A stretch of DNA of 64,000 bases from Ampullaceana balthica (taxonomy: Eukaryota; Mollusca; Gastropoda; Lymnaeidae), in contig CALYLW010000321.1 of assembly GCA_944989445.1 (NCBI GenBank), forward strand, positions 262,835-326,834. The letters run 5' to 3'. A program made the translations under genes and the position numbers. Below are positions 44,601-52,400 of this stretch, piece by piece. Positions within the stretch are counted from its first letter, which is position 1, and each line of letters starts with the position of its first letter. The notes beneath the pieces are model-generated. The model saw nothing but the letters and a program-made list of their open reading frames with translations, was not told the DNA's origin and did no database searches.

Positions 44601-47600
44601 AACGAGCCTATGCGTTAAGACGGCCCCGCTGACAGCATCAGCGCAGTTAAATTTAAACATACAACTAGAAAGTTGAGCAAATATGTTGTTTTTAAGCTAA
44701 CTGCCGATGGCAAAGTCGAAGATGGTGAAACAATTTGCTGTGTCCACTGCCATAAACAATTCTCTTTTAAAAGATCAAATACATCGCTGACGTACCACCT
44801 TCAGCACAAATCAAGTATTAACACATTGTCATGAAATTTAGTTCAAAATATTCTTAATTTTCAATGTCCGTGAGAAATGTTCAGTTTAATGACGTCATAA
44901 ATTTCTATTTTTGGTTTTAATCGAAATTATCGATTAATTAATCGATAATTTTTCAAAAGTTAACGATTAAATTTAAATTAATCGATAACAGCCCTAATTT
45001 TTACCAATATTGCTGATACCGATATTACCCATATTTTGTGTGTGCAGATATGAGTATTTGTTAGGACAAAAACCAGCGGTCATATTTGAAGACTTCATTT
45101 TTAAATTTATGACTCGTAATTATTTATATTTTATATTTTCGGCTACTGGTTTAATTAAGACAAACGTAAATTAAGAAACAAATCGTAGAACTTCATTTGA
45201 ATTTTGTGTTACATTTTGTGAATGGCCAACATTATATTTTTAGGATTTGTAGTTTTTAAGTTATGAATTTTTAAAGTGTGGTTCAATTTGTCCCAATCCC
45301 CTACACATTTTATCTCCACATTTTGTGACCTCAATCCCCGTTTCGCGTCACACATTTTTTATCTCGTTTTAATAATGATTTTATTTTCAGGATCAATGCT
45401 ATAAATAAAATTAGTATTTCTTTATTTTATTTTAAAATATTCTTTATTAATAACTCATTTAACTTTGTATAAACAGTAAAATTTATCTTTAAAGGAAGTT
45501 TCTGGTGTGTTTTTAAGTTCCAGTTCACACATACTATCATGACTCATGACAAATTGAACTGTCCTCTATAAAAATGTACAAATAAAATTAGGAACTCCTT
45601 TTGAACCTTCAAGTTTCACTCATAATTAATTCTAACCAATAGTTAAATGGCTTTTGCACACGGCCACCTTTTATTAATGAAGTAATGAGAACAAAGCAAT
45701 AGTAATAGAGTCAAAATGAGGTTGAAGAATGATCGGTTGCCAATGACAAGTCAGCACACTGTACATACGAAACTAAATGATTTAGACATCTGTGATTCTG
45801 CTTGCATCTTTGCTATTAGAGCAATTACGGTATACTCGGGGCATCAGCATCACTTACACAGTATTTCCGAGTATACGAAAATCGGCAGATACCTAAACAA
45901 TGTCATAGCACATGACACGCTGTATTGTGGATGTACATATTAATACTAGGACTCTTTTGGTTCTTTCGGGATCTAAATGATAAATTTTTTTTCTGAATTT
46001 TTTTGGTCAAAATGTCACTTATTATGAAATATCGGTGACGTCAATATCGGGACCTTTACTTGCTACTGATACCGATATTGCTGATATCCTGATATCGGTG
46101 CCGATATATCGGCTGGCCAATGTATCTGTAGACCCCTATTAAATGGGTATATCATTGGGATATAGCAGGTATGGTTACACATGGATAGCATTGAGGTATG
46201 GCAGGTAGGGGTCCACATGAATAGCATTAGTACACCACAAGTAGAGTTCCCTATGGCCTTTGTGAGGATGATATTAATATATGATGGGTAGGCTTCAGTG
46301 TGGACAGCATATTGGCAGGTTTTCAAATGGAATACATGTTGATGCTCATTAACCAAATTACTATCAGCTTGTCAACTAGGATAATTAAAGTTTTTATGAT
46401 TGTCGTGAACAATTTATATATTTTTACCCCCCAAAAAAACTTGTTTATAAACTAGAATGCTTTAAATTAAATGAGTCTTAGAACAAAACTACACACAAAT
46501 TCATTCCCATCTTGTAAACAGATTTTAGCCATACACATAATATTGGCCTGGCTGTTAGCCTGGCAACTCTCTGTTTCCAAGGGTCAAGATTCTGAGCATG
46601 ATGATAAATTTAAGAGACAAAGTTGTTTTGACTTACCATTTGGTGACTGTGTTATAAAGGATTTATCTGAATAGAGTTGTAAACTCATGATGTTGCAGGA
46701 TGTTTTGTTGGTGCTAAGTGTCCTTGCTGTCATAGTCAACTGTTCTCTCATTGGCACAGCTGGTCTCTTGGAGCGCATGTTACCTGGCTTCACTTCAACT
46801 GCCTATTGCATTATCATTGTCTTAGTTGAGGTATGTAAAACTAAGATCAGAAATGGCACATTTAAAATATTTACAGCCAATAAAGTGTAAAAAATGTTTG
46901 GGTTTTTCTTTGCCTGTTTTCGATGCATTCTACTAAAATTAGAGAATCCAACCTTTCTCCTCAGCATTTTATCCTGACCTCAAAGTTTGCACTGTATAGA
47001 TCTATATCAGACCTGCCACCTGGAATGGCTCAAGAAATGGCAAGATTGGAATATCAACGAACAGAAGCTTTGAAGGTGATGTCAATATCTTAGATGTAAC
47101 AGCTTTTAACAAATATTGGAAGTTTGTGAAAACCAACTATAGTTTATTCATTAGATTCTTGGTTCAGTTTTCATCTATTACCTGTCAACTCTGCTGGGGA
47201 AAAATTTCATCTCTGTATAAGAAAAGCATGAAATGTTTAATTTTTTTTTATTTCAGCAATTGGTTACACAAATAGGCCAGAACCATGGCGTTGGCAGCCT
47301 TATATCCCACTACCCAGGGAGTCCCGGCATGCGCAGGAGAAGGGTGGCTGAGGACGGCAGAGAAGCATCCCCAGCTCCGGGCTCAGGTGTTAAGGCAGCT
47401 ACGTCAGCTCCAACTGTCATCACTGCCGCTAGCAGTTTGGCCATGAGACCAACTGACTTCTACTCTTTACCAACCACTGGGAAAACTTCATGTACAGACG
47501 CCTTGAAGCCTGAGGTTCCACCACGTTCATCCACCTCCAGTCAGCCATCGTCACTTCATTCAACTGTTGCAGACAAGATTGTTGCGGCTGCCTTTCATCC

Positions 47601-48588
47601 AATGTTTGACAATTCATCCGCTCTGTCATCATCACCTGTGTCGGGGAGACCCACCATTCAACCCGTCTTGACAGATACTAAAGGTAATTCAGAGGTGATG
47701 AAGAGAGTTTATCGCAGAAGGGCGGCGCTAGAAGATCTACAAAGGAGACAATCTGAGCCTGTGGCGTCTGCTGTGACTCAAGCTCTATCATTACAAACTG
47801 AGGAAGTGACAGATGGAAAACAAGAGAAAGTGATATCAGAAGAAAAAAAGGATTTAAAGGAAGCAAGTGAAGAGAATGAAGATAACATTAAACAGAATCC
47901 AGATGCAACTAATGAACTTGATAACATAGAAAATAAAAAAACAGAGAATGAAACATCCACTTTGTCTCAAGCCACAGGAGGTTTAAATTTGCCACCTCCA
48001 TCTAAAGCCACTTCTCTATCCACATCCTCATTAAAGTATTCAGTTTCACCTCGACTTCCGAGAGGGGGAATATTTGGAGATCCATCTTTTCTAGCCACTA
48101 AAATCCTGTCCAGGAAGTCTCGATCTTTTTCCAGTGCTGACATTAGTGAAACAAAACCAGCTTTTCGAGAACGATTCTCCTGGAAGGGGGAACTCCCAGG
48201 CCTTGGTAAGAGTCATCCGGCAGCCAATCAGAAACAGACTTTGAAAGACTCTGTGGGCAAGTCTTTACTAGCTGATGCAAGGTCCAGTAAATCAGAAACA
48301 AAAAGTGTGTCACCTGTCAATCAAGGCGAGAAAATTCTTTCACAGAGTGCCCCAAATACCAGTGTCCCAAATACCAGTGCCCCAAATACCAGTGCCCCAA
48401 ATACCAGTGCCGCAGGGGTTAGTAGAACAACAATGAAGCCTCCAAGTGGACATAAATTGAAAGACAAAGAAATGATCAAGACAGAGAGTGAGACAAAGTT
48501 GAGCATGCTAAAGGCCATCAGAGAGAGTGTTAGCAAACCACTTAGTCTTACCTCTCGTAACTTGGAGCTGAAGGGCAAGAAATTGTGA
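26522..48588 (+). CDS. ANO8: Anoctamin-8 (TMEM16H) orthologue, 15 exons, 1162 residues
   Basis: Fifteen exons (26522-26609, 31199-31445, 31935-32170, 32449-32565, 32745-32872, 41393-41554, 41703-41855, 42116-42251, 42469-42524, 42721-42795, 43134-43451, 43911-44108, 46699-46830, 46965-47075, 47257-48588) sum to 3489 nt with every phase matching. All have GT/AG borders. Family landmarks: [86 protein letters not shown] and [11 protein letters not shown]8 belongs to the ten-helix TMEM16 family; it is known as an ER-plasma membrane tether that organises Ca2+ signalling and is related to yeast Ist2. The tail (residues 720-1162) is Ser-rich and disordered, as in vertebrates. Introns 1, 5 and 12 are swollen with transposons. 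Exon 1 is a prediction; exons 2-15 are firm. Confidence 0.95.
26806..27003 (+). mobile_element. LINE 3' end fragment (family of 22350-23350)
   Basis: TTCTTCCCGTCCGGAATTCG onward matches the LINE's last coding block (WNGLPE...) and 3' UTR (TAGGACGCAATAATCTTCTG), ending near GTCTGTAACAGATAATC. It lies in ANO8 intron 1. Confidence 0.85.
27511..28805 (-). mobile_element. Non-LTR retrotransposon (RT plus C-terminal C2H2 finger), frameshifted
   Basis: On the minus strand, in order: [133 protein letters not shown], then a C-terminal zinc finger (CPFCSRTF...[10 protein letters not shown]-x2-C-x12-H-x3-H). The frames are split by at least three frameshifts. The linker segment joins directly to the FHEGM block, so part of the RT N-terminal region seems deleted. 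Confidence 0.88.
28880..29060. mobile_element. hAT-type MITE fragment, CAGGGCC family
   Basis: It starts CAGGGCCGGCCTTAGGCAAA and has GGGCCTCCGATTAGTCT and GCCTAGGGCCTCCAATTCAC, all shared with 30192-30481. The right end is degraded. Confidence 0.65.
29655..29790 (-). mobile_element. Small LINE ORF2 C-terminal fragment
   Basis: Across frames the minus strand encodes a [19 protein letters not shown] piece followed by [18 protein letters not shown], a shifted version of the GHVxRMPDxRLPKxLxYGxL block of LINE C-termini. It lies in ANO8 intron 1. Confidence 0.6.
30037..30090 (+). mobile_element. LINE 3' tip
   Basis: AATCTTCTGTTTAGAAGGAG, then CGTCTGTAATAGATAAAATA: only the stem-loop tail of the 22350-23350 LINE family (or of a SINE using it) remains. 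Confidence 0.7.
30192..30481. mobile_element. hAT-type MITE, CAGGGCC ends, with internal 24-bp repeat
   Basis: CAGGGCC at 30192 and GGCCCTG at 30481 are flanked by ATCCTAT on both sides (30185-30191, 30482-30488). The right half holds about six copies of a 24-bp unit CCTAGGGCCTCCAATTCCCT. In ANO8 intron 1. Confidence 0.75.
31199..31445 (+). CDS. ANO8: ANO8 exon 2: N-terminal cytosolic domain
   Basis: Acceptor tttcccag/CATAC, donor GAAAA/gtaaac. It encodes [11 protein letters not shown], the [13 protein letters not shown] helix and [16 protein letters not shown], the ANO8-type alpha/beta N-terminal domain. Confidence 0.93.
31505..31845. mobile_element. MITE in ANO8 intron 2
   Basis: The left arm CCGTATATTCCTGTATATAA and the right arm (reverse complement GAATATATTCCGGCATATAA) are inverted. 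The interior has CGTCTTATCG-like repeats. It resembles the TATATACTCG MITEs at 11238 and 19658. TA precedes the left end. Confidence 0.6.
31935..32170 (+). CDS. ANO8: ANO8 exon 3: N-terminal domain
   Basis: The acceptor after ttcaacag (31934) is preferred to the later acag at 31944. It restores [18 protein letters not shown], which matches other ANO8 proteins; the later site would lose this block and shift the frame. It goes on to [15 protein letters not shown] and ends GQPI with G/gttaga. Confidence 0.92.
32449..32565 (+). CDS. ANO8: ANO8 exon 4
   Basis: 117 nt, acceptor catttcag/TCCC, donor TTAG/gtattt. It encodes [19 protein letters not shown] and STQPL, leading into the first membrane helix. 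Confidence 0.93.
32745..32872 (+). CDS. ANO8: ANO8 exon 5: TM1
   Basis: 128 nt, acceptor ttttttag/ATGAAG, donor CAG/gtaatt. It encodes [20 protein letters not shown] and the helix [14 protein letters not shown]. The following intron is 8.5 kb because of nested transposons. Confidence 0.93.
33510..33819 (-). repeat. 3' LTR of the Gmr1-like element
   Basis: 310 bp, TGTAACGATATAACTTTATA to ATGTGACA in plus-strand reading. It differs from the other LTR by G/A in GTTC[G/A]CCC and C/G in TCCC[C/G]CGT. Confidence 0.95.
33820..33835 (-). other. Polypurine tract of the Gmr1-like element
   Basis: Directly before the 3' LTR the minus strand reads AAGGATGGGGGTGAA, the usual plus-strand primer position. 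Confidence 0.7.
33975..34221. repeat. 46-bp tandem repeat in the element's 3' non-coding region
   Basis: About 5.4 units with AATCTGTAG recurring at 33981, 34027, 34073, 34119, 34165 and 34211. It lies between the RNase H stop and the polypurine tract. Confidence 0.9.
34494..38987 (-). CDS. gag-pol: Gag-Pol polyprotein, Gmr1-type order (Gag-PR-IN-RT-RH), 1497 aa
   Basis: Residues 30-125 are a Glu/Lys-rich coiled coil ([10 protein letters not shown] repeats); about 140-330 is the Gag capsid region; the CCHC knuckle [14 protein letters not shown] is at 354-367. The protease has LRDTGC (DTG at 473-475). Integrase follows: H-H-C-C near 661-701, Asp731 (AIDLIG), Asp791 (SDNGSQF), Glu827 (VIERLN), a D,D-35-E pattern. 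RT comes next: Asp1165 ([10 protein letters not shown]) and YVDD at 1225-1228. RNase H is last: Asp1376 (STDASS) and TDHKPL at 1441-1446. All catalytic residues are present and no stop or shift interrupts the frame. A single frame implies Gag-Pol is made without frameshifting. Products copy the element's RNA in particles and integrate it. Confidence 0.95.
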   Translation of the reverse strand: MLDSYYSIKQNMDHYKEFTAIAKEIGLKGKEMRDFIEEKVAEEKENQRIAEEKEKQRKAEEEEKARIAEEKARIAEEKEQRRKAEEKENQREAEEKARIAEEKEMQKLISERELEKMKQDTLKLQIELGSRGHNPGDETNRRSAPRDTIKVRKYDSQKEKMDVYLDYFESIMAMKGYNEEDWPAQLMTQLTGEAFEAYNSIAKEDKSIYKNVKKALLCHFGKSENDYRREFHEMRIKMDKDPQIIVHEAQVKLTKWLELTAIDTSNPKAIIDMVLIDKFLENATPTLFTYLTDKKVRTQAELTNALRTFKDSHPNVEMDKRQDIFAAIQIKSQEKRQGMRNQSLPNQGNRQTICWYCNKPGHMAKQCYHNKGQPNRVSPNGSPIRKKTEERSRQGHFESKGRRSWRGRYNHDSRYRNHDQPWRRNDYQEGDNKGKMKQEESQSSSTVATIKDHGTLKCYPVYINDRKCMCLRDTGCTKIVVRDKMVKEEEYDGKKDTLIMADGTKRECPTAIFTINSPWFHGKVRARVLQDAICDLIIGNIEGVVDNTDEVYKAWHDNNHQVCATVQTRATTKRKEITDIEVDEKLEIGSQLMSKQEFKQLQEEDNTIREIKMKLIKDNETGHNKNYKLDKGILINIAQEGTCKRVVLPKKLQETIIKMTHDSPLGGHMGAKKTITTIAENFYWPKMARQIKEYIKACTVCLRHNPKDGRHTAPIQSSDKANFLFEKIAIDLIGPFKKMSKKKHMYALTIVDIATRWGEAIPLKRIDAENICNALLNVFSRYGFPQTLLSDNGSQFKGQMTQAIMKMLNITQVHSTVYHPQSNGVIERLNKTIKNMLLKVTVDHEDRWHEYLPLILFAYNSSKHESTGFSPFELMFGQNPTSPLKNFKERLISKQDAIQDRYQLMSDTRDKILYSIEAAKQRLIKQSTRHREIKNRHRHLRTFEPEQQVLVCLPNTKNEITWEGPYKIEEKLSDVTYSVNIKGHVKKLHIDKLRTYDDNKEGKQTVNVIIKVNDENDNAMKMNSLDSEKISSDIPDNMKHRVIKIFQKYKGVITKETGNTKTVTHKIQVLEHEPFKTKVYPIPMAHRDTVRQEIDYLLKENKIRKAVEANYTSPTVIVKKKNGKIRLCCDYRQLNNITKLDHEPIGDPRDIIDIIGTSRIFTTFDLNRGFWQINMDPDSIKYTAFIAMDEVYEWLVMPFGLVNSTATFSRFMKVMLKGIPNVVHYVDDICIHTKDWESHIHTLEAVLDRLKKHNVTISPEKINIGKKYIDFLGYRIGGGAVTPTAENENKIFNLSVPKSKKQVQALLGLCNFYRPFIANYAEIVHPLTEVTKTKDIRKFQFPGDCLDALENIQEAFRKKPILVTPQWDKPFIVSTDASSIALGACLMQEHDGILHPIQYLSRNLTKTECNYSTIERECLAIVWALQKLQKYLLGRTFTLLTDHKPLVAFNKKKISNAKVNRWAMLLADYKFDIKPVKGKDNVVADILSRMTINKDTL
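39803..39820 (-). other. Primer-binding site of the Gmr1-like element
   Basis: One base inside the 5' LTR the minus strand reads TGGTGTCGAAGTAAAAGT. It begins with TGG, complementary to a tRNA CCA end. The tRNA was not identified. Confidence 0.65.
39822..40131 (-). repeat. 5' LTR of the Gmr1-like element
   Basis: 310 bp and same ends as 33510-33819. As the element is read on the minus strand, this copy is the 5' LTR and should hold the promoter. Confidence 0.95.
40345..40790. repeat. Dispersed repeat shared with 45532-45910
   Basis: Both segments carry ACTCATGACAAA..GAACT, AACCAATAGTTAAATGGCTT, TTGCACACGGCCAC and GGTTGCCAATGACAA in the same order and orientation. The second copy is the core of the hAT at 44159-46138, so this is probably a hAT remnant. 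Confidence 0.7.
41393..41554 (+). CDS. ANO8: ANO8 exon 6: TM2
   Basis: 162 nt in phase 0, acceptor ttttttcag/CTTTTT, donor AAG/gttaat. It encodes [34 protein letters not shown] and DPRPLFK. Confidence 0.94.
41703..41855 (+). CDS. ANO8: ANO8 exon 7: TM3
   Basis: 153 nt in phase 0, acceptor catgacag/GGAGAT, donor CAG/gtaatt. It encodes [20 protein letters not shown] and the helix [17 protein letters not shown]. Confidence 0.94.
42116..42251 (+). CDS. ANO8: ANO8 exon 8: TM4 region
   Basis: 136 nt, acceptor cttgacag/GAGTGG, donor CAAG/gtaggt. It encodes [20 protein letters not shown] and IAIWLTHQ. Confidence 0.93.
42469..42524 (+). CDS. ANO8: ANO8 exon 9
   Basis: 56 nt, acceptor ccacacag/AAAACT, donor CTG/gtaagt. 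It encodes [19 protein letters not shown], an ANO family signature. Confidence 0.94.
42721..42795 (+). CDS. ANO8: ANO8 exon 10: TM5
   Basis: 75 nt in phase 0, acceptor ccccaacag/TTCC, donor GAT/gtatgt. It encodes [20 protein letters not shown], nearly invariant across ANO8 proteins. Confidence 0.95.
43134..43451 (+). CDS. ANO8: ANO8 exon 11: re-entrant region and acidic cytosolic linker
   Basis: 318 nt in phase 0, acceptor tgacag/CAACTA, donor AAA/gtacgt. It starts [19 protein letters not shown], then a Ser/Asp/Glu-rich linker ([16 protein letters not shown]) and [12 protein letters not shown]. The linker is much shorter than the long acidic insert of mammalian ANO8. Confidence 0.94.
43911..44108 (+). 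CDS. ANO8: ANO8 exon 12: TM6-TM7 with Ca2+-site-type motif
   Basis: 198 nt in phase 0, acceptor tttttcag/TATGAA, donor CAG/gtaggg. It encodes [33 protein letters not shown] and [12 protein letters not shown]. The N-N-x-x-E-I-R-x-D helix supplies Ca2+ ligands in other anoctamins. Confidence 0.95.
44186..44996. mobile_element. Nested hAT element (TAGGGCTG family) with perfect 8-bp duplication
   Basis: TAGGGCTGCGG...CAGCCCTA is flanked by ATTTTTAC on both sides (44178-44185, 44997-45004). ATCGATTAAT repeats fill the arms. It carries a BED-finger remnant and a GGGCCCCCGGGCAAA-type insert at about 44450-44640. A sister copy is at 12636-13466. Confidence 0.88.
44669..44840 (+). pseudogene. BED-type zinc finger fragment of a hAT transposase
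   Basis: It encodes [20 protein letters not shown], then [20 protein letters not shown] and a stop. The C-x2-C...H-x3-H layout is the BED finger at the N-terminus of hAT transposases. The rest of the transposase is absent. Confidence 0.85.
46699..46830 (+). CDS. ANO8: ANO8 exon 13: TM8/TM9
   Basis: 132 nt in phase 0, acceptor tgttgcag/GATGTT, donor GAG/gtatgt. It encodes [20 protein letters not shown] and [12 protein letters not shown]. Confidence 0.93.
46965..47075 (+). CDS. ANO8: ANO8 exon 14: end of last helix and MARLEYQR motif
   Basis: 111 nt in phase 0, acceptor ctcctcag/CATTTT, donor AAG/gtgatg. It encodes [20 protein letters not shown] and [17 protein letters not shown], the conserved end of the membrane core. 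Confidence 0.93.
47257..48588 (+). CDS. ANO8: ANO8 exon 15: long Ser-rich C-terminal tail and stop
   Basis: Acceptor tatttcag/CAATTG; the frame stays open to TGA at 48586-48588 (443 residues). The tail is low-complexity: poly-basic [15 protein letters not shown] (residues about 786-793), an acidic Lys/Glu stretch, and a four-fold NTS[AV]P repeat from a 15-bp coding minisatellite (48349-48413). A FYSLP motif also occurs near the end of vertebrate ANO8 as I recall it. Codon use and conserved splicing argue against readthrough. Confidence 0.92.
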   Translation, partial: QLVTQIGQNHGVGSLISHYPGSPGMRRRRVAEDGREASPAPGSGVKAATSAPTVITAASSLAMRPTDFYSLPTTGKTSCTDALKPEVPPRSSTSSQPSSLHSTVADKIVAAAFHPMFDNSSALSSSPVSGRPTIQPVLTDTKGNSEVMKRVYRRRAALEDLQRRQSEPVASAVTQALSLQTEEVTDGKQEKVISEEKKDLKEASEENEDNIKQNPDATNELDNIENKKTENETSTLSQATGGLNLPPPSKATSLSTSSLKYSVSPRLPRGGIFGDPSFLATKILSRKSRSFSSADISETKPAFRERFSWKGELPGLGKSHPAANQKQTLKDSVGKSLLADARSSKSETKSVSPVNQGEKILSQSAPNTSVPNTSAPNTSAPNTSAAGVSRTTMKPPSGHKLKDKEMIKTESETKLSMLKAIRESVSKPLSLTSRNLELKGKKL

Positions 48589-48780
48589 ACATATAGCATT
48601 ATCCAATGTCATAGGTCAAACCTTGTGCCCTGTTATTAATATTAATGTCATTCATTCTCGGCAAATGATCACAATTTATGAATGAGTTGATAAACCAGAG
48701 TTTCATCTGCCCTAGTCTCGGTAATCTTTATAATTAATGTTAGCACTAGTTTAATAGGTACTAATTTAATAGATCAATGC

Positions 48781-48786
48781 AATAAA
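48781..48786 (+). terminator. Candidate ANO8 polyadenylation signal
   Basis: AATAAA 193 bp after the ANO8 stop codon is the first canonical hexamer downstream. The actual cleavage site is not shown. Confidence 0.5.
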
Positions 48787-48852
48787 AGAAATGAGTACAG
48801 AAGAATTACTTATTTCCTCTAGGAAGTTAACTTCATGAACTGAATCAGTATT

Positions 48853-49095
48853 AGTCAATCACAATCTCTGTCATACACAATCTCTGTCAATCACAATCTC
48901 TGTCAATCACAATCTCTGTCATACACAATCTCTGTCAATCACAATCTCTGTCAATCACAATCTCTGTCATACACAATCTCTGACTCTGTCATACACAATC
49001 TCTGTCATACACAATCTCTGTCATACACAATCTCTGTCAATCACAATCTCTGTCAATCACAATCTCTGTCAATCACAATCTCCGTCATACACAAT
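48853..49095. repeat. 16-bp tandem repeat downstream of ANO8
   Basis: About 15 units alternate between TCAATCACAATCTCTG and TCATACACAATCTCTG. It begins about 70 bp after the candidate poly(A) signal, so it is in the 3' flank or an extended 3' UTR. Confidence 0.92.
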
Positions 49096-49099
49096 GCAA

Positions 49100-49433
49100 A
49101 TGATTTTAAATCTAGAAAATATTCTCCTTAATCTCACCATCGTAACTAACAACATCTCAACATAATGTCATATAAAAGATGAACAACTTACCACAAAGTC
49201 ACACTAAATATTTCCAGAGACATCTCACCACAGTGACATCATCTCATCTCTGGCCTACAATGTAGACAAACCTATTGATCCCATGTTAGTGATCTCTCTG
49301 ATACACCATGAGATTGTATTGCCAGTTTCAATCATTTTTACCCTCTGAAAATATTAGCAGCCAACTTTTAAAGCATAATTTTAGGTTTTGAGTTTCTCAT
49401 CAGACATTGTGAGTAGCTTATCTTTCTAACATT

Positions 49434-49464
<31 letters not shown>

Positions 49465-52400
49465 CAAAATATAAACTTAAAATCTGAGGAAATGCTGACG
49501 ACAAAGAGACCAAAGGTTGTTCAACAAAGACTTTCATAAGAGCTCACAGCTGAAGTCATCCTAATGTCCTAATGGAAGAGGGCTGTGGTTAGGACACACT
49601 CTTTATTGACTCCAGATACCATCACCAGACCATTCTTAATTAAGGATCCATAGAGTAAAATAGAGGAAAGAAATGTGAAAAGTTGAAGAATACACGAATA
49701 AGCCAGCTAGTGGCAGACACTCAAGTTATGGGATACACCTCAAAAGGAAAGCACAGAAACAAGATGAATGGAAAGTACTTGCAGACAGACTGTGCCCCCC
49801 CCCCTCCCCCGTTGAGATAAAAGGTATCAGTAAGAAGGAAACTAATTCTTTACTTGGTTCATTCTTACATTAAACAAGCAGCTGTATATAATATAATATA
49901 TTCTATTTTTGTACGGAGGGATTTCTGTAAAACAACCAACTCTATCCACCCCCACCCCTTTCAACATAAAAAGAAAGAATATTTTGAAAATCATATTTTG
50001 ATGATACTTTTCCTGCATGTTTATCTCCCTTAAATTCAATAGTTAAACATGCAAAATAATATCTAATGCTCTCATTTGACTACTGCCTCTTGCCGTCAAT
50101 AGCATTATCCATTTTGAGAGGGATTATGTTAACTGTTGACATAGATTTGAAACTTTGTATTTATTACCTGAACTTAAAGACTTAGCTAATTTAATATCAT
50201 CTTAAAAATGTATAATATAAAAAAATTTAACCTTAAAGTTATATATTGGCAACGAAAACTGTTTGAACACCATGAAAAAACAGATTTAGCTATGAATAAA
50301 TCTGATGTTATAATTTTGTCATGCTAAATAAATTACAGATTTTAATTTAAAATGTATCTGTAATTTTTTCCTATATGTCCTTTAACCCTTTCATTTCAAT
50401 CAAAAATAAATAGTAGAGACACTGTGACAATTTTGTTTCTACTTATTTACCTTTTTTAACTGTTACAAAATGGTCAGATTTAATTTGCTTCATCTTGTCC
50501 TAATTTAAATTTTGATATTTATTTATCTACATGTGGATACATATCAATGATTAATACAGGGAAATCTGAATACTTTTCTATTTTTTACTTCCTTAGCTAC
50601 CACTCATCTTTTCCTTATGCTTGAGCTATGCGCTTCGCCAACATATTTTATACTTTACTCTGATACAATCTTTTTTTAATCATTCAATGAAAAGTTTCAT
50701 GTTAGCTAATATTTTAATCAATGAGAAGTAGTGTATTTTGTTCTTATATTCTGTTTATTTTCATCCTTAAAAAATATTTTCTGTATTTGAAATTGTGTGG
50801 GTATCAAATAAGAAGCAGAATCTCTCCTAAATCTCTAAAAGGTTTTTTTAAAAGAATTTCTCTCTAGTCACTTTTGTTGACTTTTCATACATCTTTTATT
50901 GACACTGCTATGACCATCAGTCTCTAGAAAGGTTGCTTCTGAATTGTTTCAAATACCTGATTCCTTCCTTCAGCTTAAAGTGGGGATAAAGGTGGGATGA
51001 GAGATTATATCAGAGATGTAGGATTTTAAAAGGTAAATATAACTTTTTAAGTCAATATATATAGATTAGAATTTTAATCCTTAAAAAAGCAATAGTTTTT
51101 GTACTTTTTGCAGTAAATATTTTCAATAATTAATTGTTTTTAAATATATTAAAATTCTTCATTCATTTTGAAACCTTAGTTAATAGGGCTCATGAGCATC
51201 TTTCTTGGTATTATACTTTAAAGAGAATTATCTGTCACTTTTTAGTGGTTAATTCTGTTTTGATAGAAGCCATTCAAAATACATTTTATATATTTTTAAT
51301 TTCTATTTATGCTTAATACCTATTTCATTCTTTAATTTATTACAATGTTTGTTGTATCTACCTCTTTTGTTTGCTTTTTTTTTATCCACTTATTTTGACT
51401 TAATAATTTTCATTGACATCTTGGTGACATCTGGAAAGTGATTTAAAAAATCAGGTTGGAAACTTCTGAACATTTAGCAATACAAAATTCAAGTATAGTA
51501 TGCAAAGCATGTGGCAATTATTCTTTATGAAAGTTAGTCTGTTTTAATGTGATGCTCTTGGCACCCCCTTAGTGTTTAGAAAATTTGAGAACATTGTATT
51601 TTTAGCCAAACTTCTCACCTGATCACAGTTGTCAGGCAACAGTACTTAGAACATGCATGTTATTTATGTCACTTAGCAAAATTATTGATTGGCTTGTGTG
51701 GAATATGGTGGAATATTTTCACTAGTTTGTGTACTAGATATTTTCACTAGTTTGTGTACTAGATATTTTTAGTTGTTGCTGCAGATAGGTCACTGTTCAA
51801 ATGTTTGAATTGCAATAGTGGTTAAGCACCGTACTGAATTGTTTTTATTTTTATACTGTATTTTGAAATAAGTTGTTGAGTGTGTACAACTTTGATATGA
51901 TTTATGAGCTCTTTGTTTACGTGATATTCATGAGAGTTGGAAAATTTAAGAACTTCATTTACTGGTCAATGTTTGCATTGTTTATAATGAACTTACTAAT
52001 TGAAGAGAAGGTTTGTTGAAGATTGTTTTGTTAAGTATTTTATTTTTATTAATTCATGTAGAATTTGATAAAGAATCTTATTTAGTTGTTTTGGTTCATG
52101 TAAAGGCAGTTGTGTTCCTAGTATTAATGGATGCCTCTGAGTTGCAGTTATTTGAGTGCAATACTTTGTTCCAATCCAATTTTACAAGTCCTTTGACTTT
52201 GTCCCATTTAACACTCTTAAATATAATGATTTCCCTTCCCTTCCCTTGCCCTTTTCTTAAACAATACATTTCTATTTGTTGGAGATTGCAATAATGTTGC
52301 TTTATGCATACTGTAATTTTCATTTTTTTAAATTTCAATTTTAATTCCTGGATTAAATTTAGCTTTCCATGGCAATACTTTTTGCTGACTTTGTTGATTT

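Larger units (their letters stand above)
44159..46138. mobile_element. hAT-type element in ANO8 intron 12 with perfect 8-bp duplication
   Basis: Inverted ends TAGGGGTCTAC...GTAGACCCCTA are flanked by TTAAATGG on both sides (44151-44158, 46139-46146). It has ATACCGATATT-type subterminal repeats. It contains the nested element 44186-44996. No intact transposase. Confidence 0.85.

Noticed and set aside
46471..46674. A 67-codon plus-strand frame in ANO8 intron 12
   Set aside because: No similarity to ANO8, and the flanking exons 12 and 13 already join in phase without it.
51134..52338. Short hydrophobic frames between 51.1 and 52.3 kb
   Set aside because: AT-rich sequence gives Phe/Leu/Ile-rich frames by chance; no family motif and no splice partners were seen.
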